NCBI GenBank assembly: GCA_009778355.1
Contig: WRJY01000336.1
Coordinates: forward strand, 1 to 39,951
Origin: Desulfovibrionaceae bacterium
Lineage (GTDB): Bacteria; Pseudomonadota; Gammaproteobacteria; Burkholderiales; Burkholderiaceae_C
Length of the DNA stretch: 39,951 bases
Direction: 5' to 3'
Position numbers and translations under genes: made by a program
The notes under the pieces: generated by a model
What the model saw: only the letters and a program-made list of their open reading frames with translations
Told to the model about the DNA's origin: nothing
Database searches by the model: none
Part shown: positions 38,328-39,951 of the stretch, piece after piece
Position numbering within the stretch: position 1 is the first letter of the stretch
Layout of the letters: the number at the start of each line of letters is the position of its first letter

Positions 38328-39821
38328 ATGATGCTGTTTCACACGCCGCAAGACGCCGCACGCTGGCTGCATGAGCGCGTGCGCGGCGATCTGCACGCCG
38401 ACAGCCGCAAGGTGCGGCCCGGCGACGGCTTCATCGCCTGGCCGGGCGCGGCCACCGATGGCCGGCAATTCGTGCCGGCGGCGCTGGCGCAGGGAGCGGG
38501 CGCCTGCCTGGTCGAGCGCGAAAGCGTCGAGGCGTTCGGCTTCGACGGCGAGGCCATCGGCGTTTACCCCGGGCTCAAGGCCGGCGCCGGCCCGATTGCC
38601 GCCGCGTACTGCCAAACGCCTTCGCGCTCGCTCGCGGTAGTGGCCATCACCGGCACCAACGGCAAGACCTCGTCGGCCTGGTGGCTGGCCTGGGCGCTCT
38701 CGAAATTGAAGCATGAAACCCTTTCGCCATGCGCCTTGGTGGGAACACTGGGCGTGGGGCTGCCGGACGCGCTGGAATACACCGGCCTGACCACGCCCGA
38801 CCCGGCGCTGCTGCAGCGGCGGCTGCGCGAGTTCGCCGATGGCGGCGTCAAGTCCTGCGCCATGGAGGCGTCGTCGATCGGGATTGCCGAACACCGGCTG
38901 GACGGCACGGCGATTCGTGTCGCGGTTTTCACCAACTTCACGCAGGATCATCTGGACTACCACGGCAGCATGGACGCCTACTGGGCCGCCAAGGCCGCGC
39001 TGTTCGGCTGGCCCGGCCTGCAGGCCGCCGTGGTCAACGTGGACGACCCGCGAGGGGCCGAACTGATGGAGCGCGCCCGCGCGCGCGGCCTCGACGTCTG
39101 GAGCGTGTCGCTGCGGCCCGGCGCGCGGCTGCACGCAACCGATCTGGCCTGGGGCGAACGCGGCCTGCGCTGGACGCTGTGCGAAGGAGCGCAGACCGCG
39201 CCCATGACCACGCCGCTGGTGGGCGAGTACAACGTGTCCAACCTGCTGGGCGTGATTGGCGCGCTGCGCGCGCTCGGCGTGCCGCTGGCCGACGCCGCCC
39301 GCGCCTGCGCCGATTTGCCGCCGGTGCCGGGCCGCATGGAGCGCGTGCAGGGCACGGACGGCTCGGGCGAGCCGCTGGTGGCGGTGGACTACGCCCACAC
39401 GCCCGCCGCGCTGGAAAAAGCGCTGGCCGCCCTGCGCCCGCTGGCCACGCAACGCGGCGGGCGGCTGTGGTGCGTGTTCGGCTGCGGCGGCGAGCGCGAC
39501 GCGGGCAAGCGGCCCCTGATGGGCGCGGCGGTGCAAGCGGGCGCGGATGCGGTGGTGGTCACCAGCGACAACCCGCGCGGCGAAGCGCCACAGGCGATCA
39601 TCGACGGCATCCTGCGCGGCCTGCGGCGCGTGGATGCGGCGCGGGTGGAGCCGGACAGGGCGCGGGCCATTGAATGGGCCATTGTGCAGGCTGGCGAGCG
39701 CGACGTGGTGCTGATCGCGGGCAAGGGCCACGAGGATTATCAGGAAGTGCGCGGCCAGCGGCTGCCTTTCTCCGACCAGCAGCAGGCGCGGGCGGCGCTC
39801 GCTTTGCGGGGGGCGTCATGA
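38328..39821 (+). CDS. murE: UDP-N-acetylmuramoyl-L-alanyl-D-glutamate--2,6-diaminopimelate ligase
   Basis: AITGTNGKTSSAWWLA ATP motif; VTSDNPRGEAP (DNPR, meso-DAP-specific MurE motif). Confidence 0.95.
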   Translation: MMLFHTPQDAARWLHERVRGDLHADSRKVRPGDGFIAWPGAATDGRQFVPAALAQGAGACLVERESVEAFGFDGEAIGVYPGLKAGAGPIAAAYCQTPSRSLAVVAITGTNGKTSSAWWLAWALSKLKHETLSPCALVGTLGVGLPDALEYTGLTTPDPALLQRRLREFADGGVKSCAMEASSIGIAEHRLDGTAIRVAVFTNFTQDHLDYHGSMDAYWAAKAALFGWPGLQAAVVNVDDPRGAELMERARARGLDVWSVSLRPGARLHATDLAWGERGLRWTLCEGAQTAPMTTPLVGEYNVSNLLGVIGALRALGVPLADAARACADLPPVPGRMERVQGTDGSGEPLVAVDYAHTPAALEKALAALRPLATQRGGRLWCVFGCGGERDAGKRPLMGAAVQAGADAVVVTSDNPRGEAPQAIIDGILRGLRRVDAARVEPDRARAIEWAIVQAGERDVVLIAGKGHEDYQEVRGQRLPFSDQQQARAALALRGAS

Positions 39822-39951
39822 CCAGCATGAACCTCAGCTTGCGCGACGCCGCTTCCGGCCTGACCGGGGCGCGGATTGTGGGCAACCCCGCCGCCGTCAT
39901 CGCCCGCGTCCACAGCGACACGCGCACCCTGCAAGCGGGCGACTTGTTCGT
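39818..39951 (+). CDS. murF: UDP-N-acetylmuramoyl-tripeptide--D-alanyl-D-alanine ligase (5' part only)
   Basis: ATGA overlap with murE; MTSMNLSLRDAASGLTGARIVG...VHSDTRTLQAGDLFV Mur ligase N-terminal domain; truncated by window end. Confidence 0.85.
   Translation, partial: MTSMNLSLRDAASGLTGARIVGNPAAVIARVHSDTRTLQAGDLF

Overview
This 40-kb window is GC-rich chromosomal DNA, probably from a betaproteobacterium of the Burkholderiales/Comamonadaceae type (inferred from gene content and order). It is mostly housekeeping genes: tolQRA-ybgC; an aminotransferase with nusB-ribH-ribBA; ubiA and ppx; pstSCAB-phoU-phoBR; feoAB; ruvB; DUF484/xerC; a CobW-type GTPase; dksA; hslVU; and mraZ-rsmH-ftsL-ftsI-murE-murF. 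Accessory or unusual content is layered on this backbone. (1) A PvuII-like Type II restriction-modification cassette (m4C MTase, controller protein, REase) lies between hslU and mraZ. It has a recognisable C-box, and my by-eye scan found no CAGCTG sites in the window. (2) A 10-copy heptanucleotide repeat sits inside the 5' coding region of feoB, and related heptads lie between hslV and hslU. This makes feoB a candidate phase-variable ferrous-iron transporter. (3) Seven PhoB half-sites in exact 11-bp register precede pstS. (4) A two-gene diiron oxygenase/ferredoxin-reductase module is at the left edge. (5) There are gene scars: a dapF-like N-terminus, a DMT transporter fragment and a possible quinone oxidoreductase fragment. 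(6) Several intergenic repeat elements interrupt operons at pstS/pstC, phoB/phoR and ftsI/murE, and a 53-bp inverted-repeat insert lies in-frame within the aminotransferase gene. All family assignments are from motif recognition by eye; no database search was run.
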